A stretch of DNA of 64,000 nt, from positions 2,592,001 to 2,656,000 of the forward strand of contig OY747700.1 of NCBI GenBank assembly GCA_963556495.2. Direction: 5' to 3'. A program made the position numbers and the translations under genes. Within the stretch, counting starts at the first letter, position 1. Each line of letters starts with the position of its first letter. This document shows positions 63,671 through 64,000 of this stretch, piece after piece. The stretch comes from Valencia hispanica (Eukaryota > Chordata > Actinopteri > Cyprinodontiformes > Valenciidae). The notes beneath the pieces are model-generated. The model worked only from the letters and a program-made list of their open reading frames with translations. It did no database searches and was not told the DNA's origin.

Positions 63671-64000
63671 CTATTTTCCTTTTGGTCTCCCCAACAAGTC
63701 CCTTCATAATCTCCAACTCCCCCAGAACTCTACAGCTCGGATCATAACTAGGACTCCCTCCAGAGAACACATTACACTAGTTCTTCAGCAGCTTCATTAT
63801 TTGCCCATAGAATCCTGGATCAACTTCAAAATTCTAATTCTCATGTTTAAGTGCATCCATAGTCTTGCTCCTCATCTGTGTGACCTGCTTCACATCGCCA
63901 CCCCTTCCCATTCTCCCAGATCTTCGTCAACCACTGATCTTGTTGTTCGTTTTGCCTGGCTTGTCACCATGGGGAGCAGAGCTTTCAGTTGCTCTGCTCC

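Larger units (their letters stand above)
56440..64000 (+). mobile_element. L2-like LINE (second lineage), split into three pieces
   Basis: Pieces at 56440-56715, 61164-61413 and 63671-64000 read in order on the plus strand: [20 protein letters not shown] and [18 protein letters not shown] (RT motifs B and C, 56441-56641); VKNLGVILGSTLSFQSHINY and FHLRNINRL (61240-61340); then the C-terminal TARIITRTPSREHITLVLQQ and PRSSSTTDLVV blocks (63730-63950). The parts lying between are later insertions. The lineage differs from the minus-strand L2 copies. It runs beyond the right edge. Confidence 0.8.

Overview
The window looks like ray-finned fish (teleost) genomic DNA. It holds teleost-type L2, Rex1/CR1-like, Rex3/RTE-like and Tx1/L1-like LINEs, tRNA-headed SINEs, hAT elements and MITEs, a Polinton/Maverick fossil, a fish-type NLR leucine-rich-repeat exon, and a vertebrate P2Y-type receptor gene with a splice acceptor. 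The species cannot be named from sequence alone; a killifish or related percomorph would fit, but that is inference. Only one convincing intact host coding region is present, the receptor on the minus strand at 16210-17361. One host exon (NLR-like LRR, 53363-53519) appears without partners. Most of the rest that can be classified is mobile DNA.

Left part (1-16 kb): mostly unannotated AT-rich DNA. It carries a GC-rich dispersed repeat at the left edge, an old reverse-transcriptase relic, a degraded hAT (2867-4254) holding a SINE-like repeat, LINE scraps, an LTR-like fragment, a TTAA-flanked MITE (13087-13566) and an L2 3' end. Centre-left (16-29 kb): the receptor gene, then a Rex1/CR1-like LINE with a SINE in its 5' part, then an L2 element split by a 6 kb L1/Tx1-like LINE that has lost its RT core and carries a very GC-rich 3' region.

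Centre (29-42 kb): a nearly intact L2 element (32.35-35.99 kb, with two nonsense codons seen), Rex1 pieces interrupted by a MITE, a LINE/LTR junction, and a 5'-truncated copy of the GC-rich L1 tail. 42-50 kb: a decayed Polinton/Maverick with recognisable protein-primed DNA polymerase, packaging ATPase, adenovirus-type protease, double jelly-roll major capsid protein, a conserved small protein and a retroviral-type integrase. All are broken, and four younger repeats sit inside.

Right part (50-64 kb): a minisatellite of about 47-48 bp whose units carry a CTCF-like CCACTAG core, split by a Rex3/RTE LINE tail; the NLR exon; an L2 copy hit by a solo LTR, a MITE and a 70 bp L1 stub; and a multi-layer nest in which a plus-strand L2-like element holds a MITE, the MITE holds a hAT, and the hAT holds a Rex1/CR1-like LINE. 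The same L2-like element is then interrupted by a complete pol-less LTR retrotransposon (61414-63670) with repetitive proline-rich coding sequence. Nested copies with target-site duplications let the order of insertion be read directly from the sequence.
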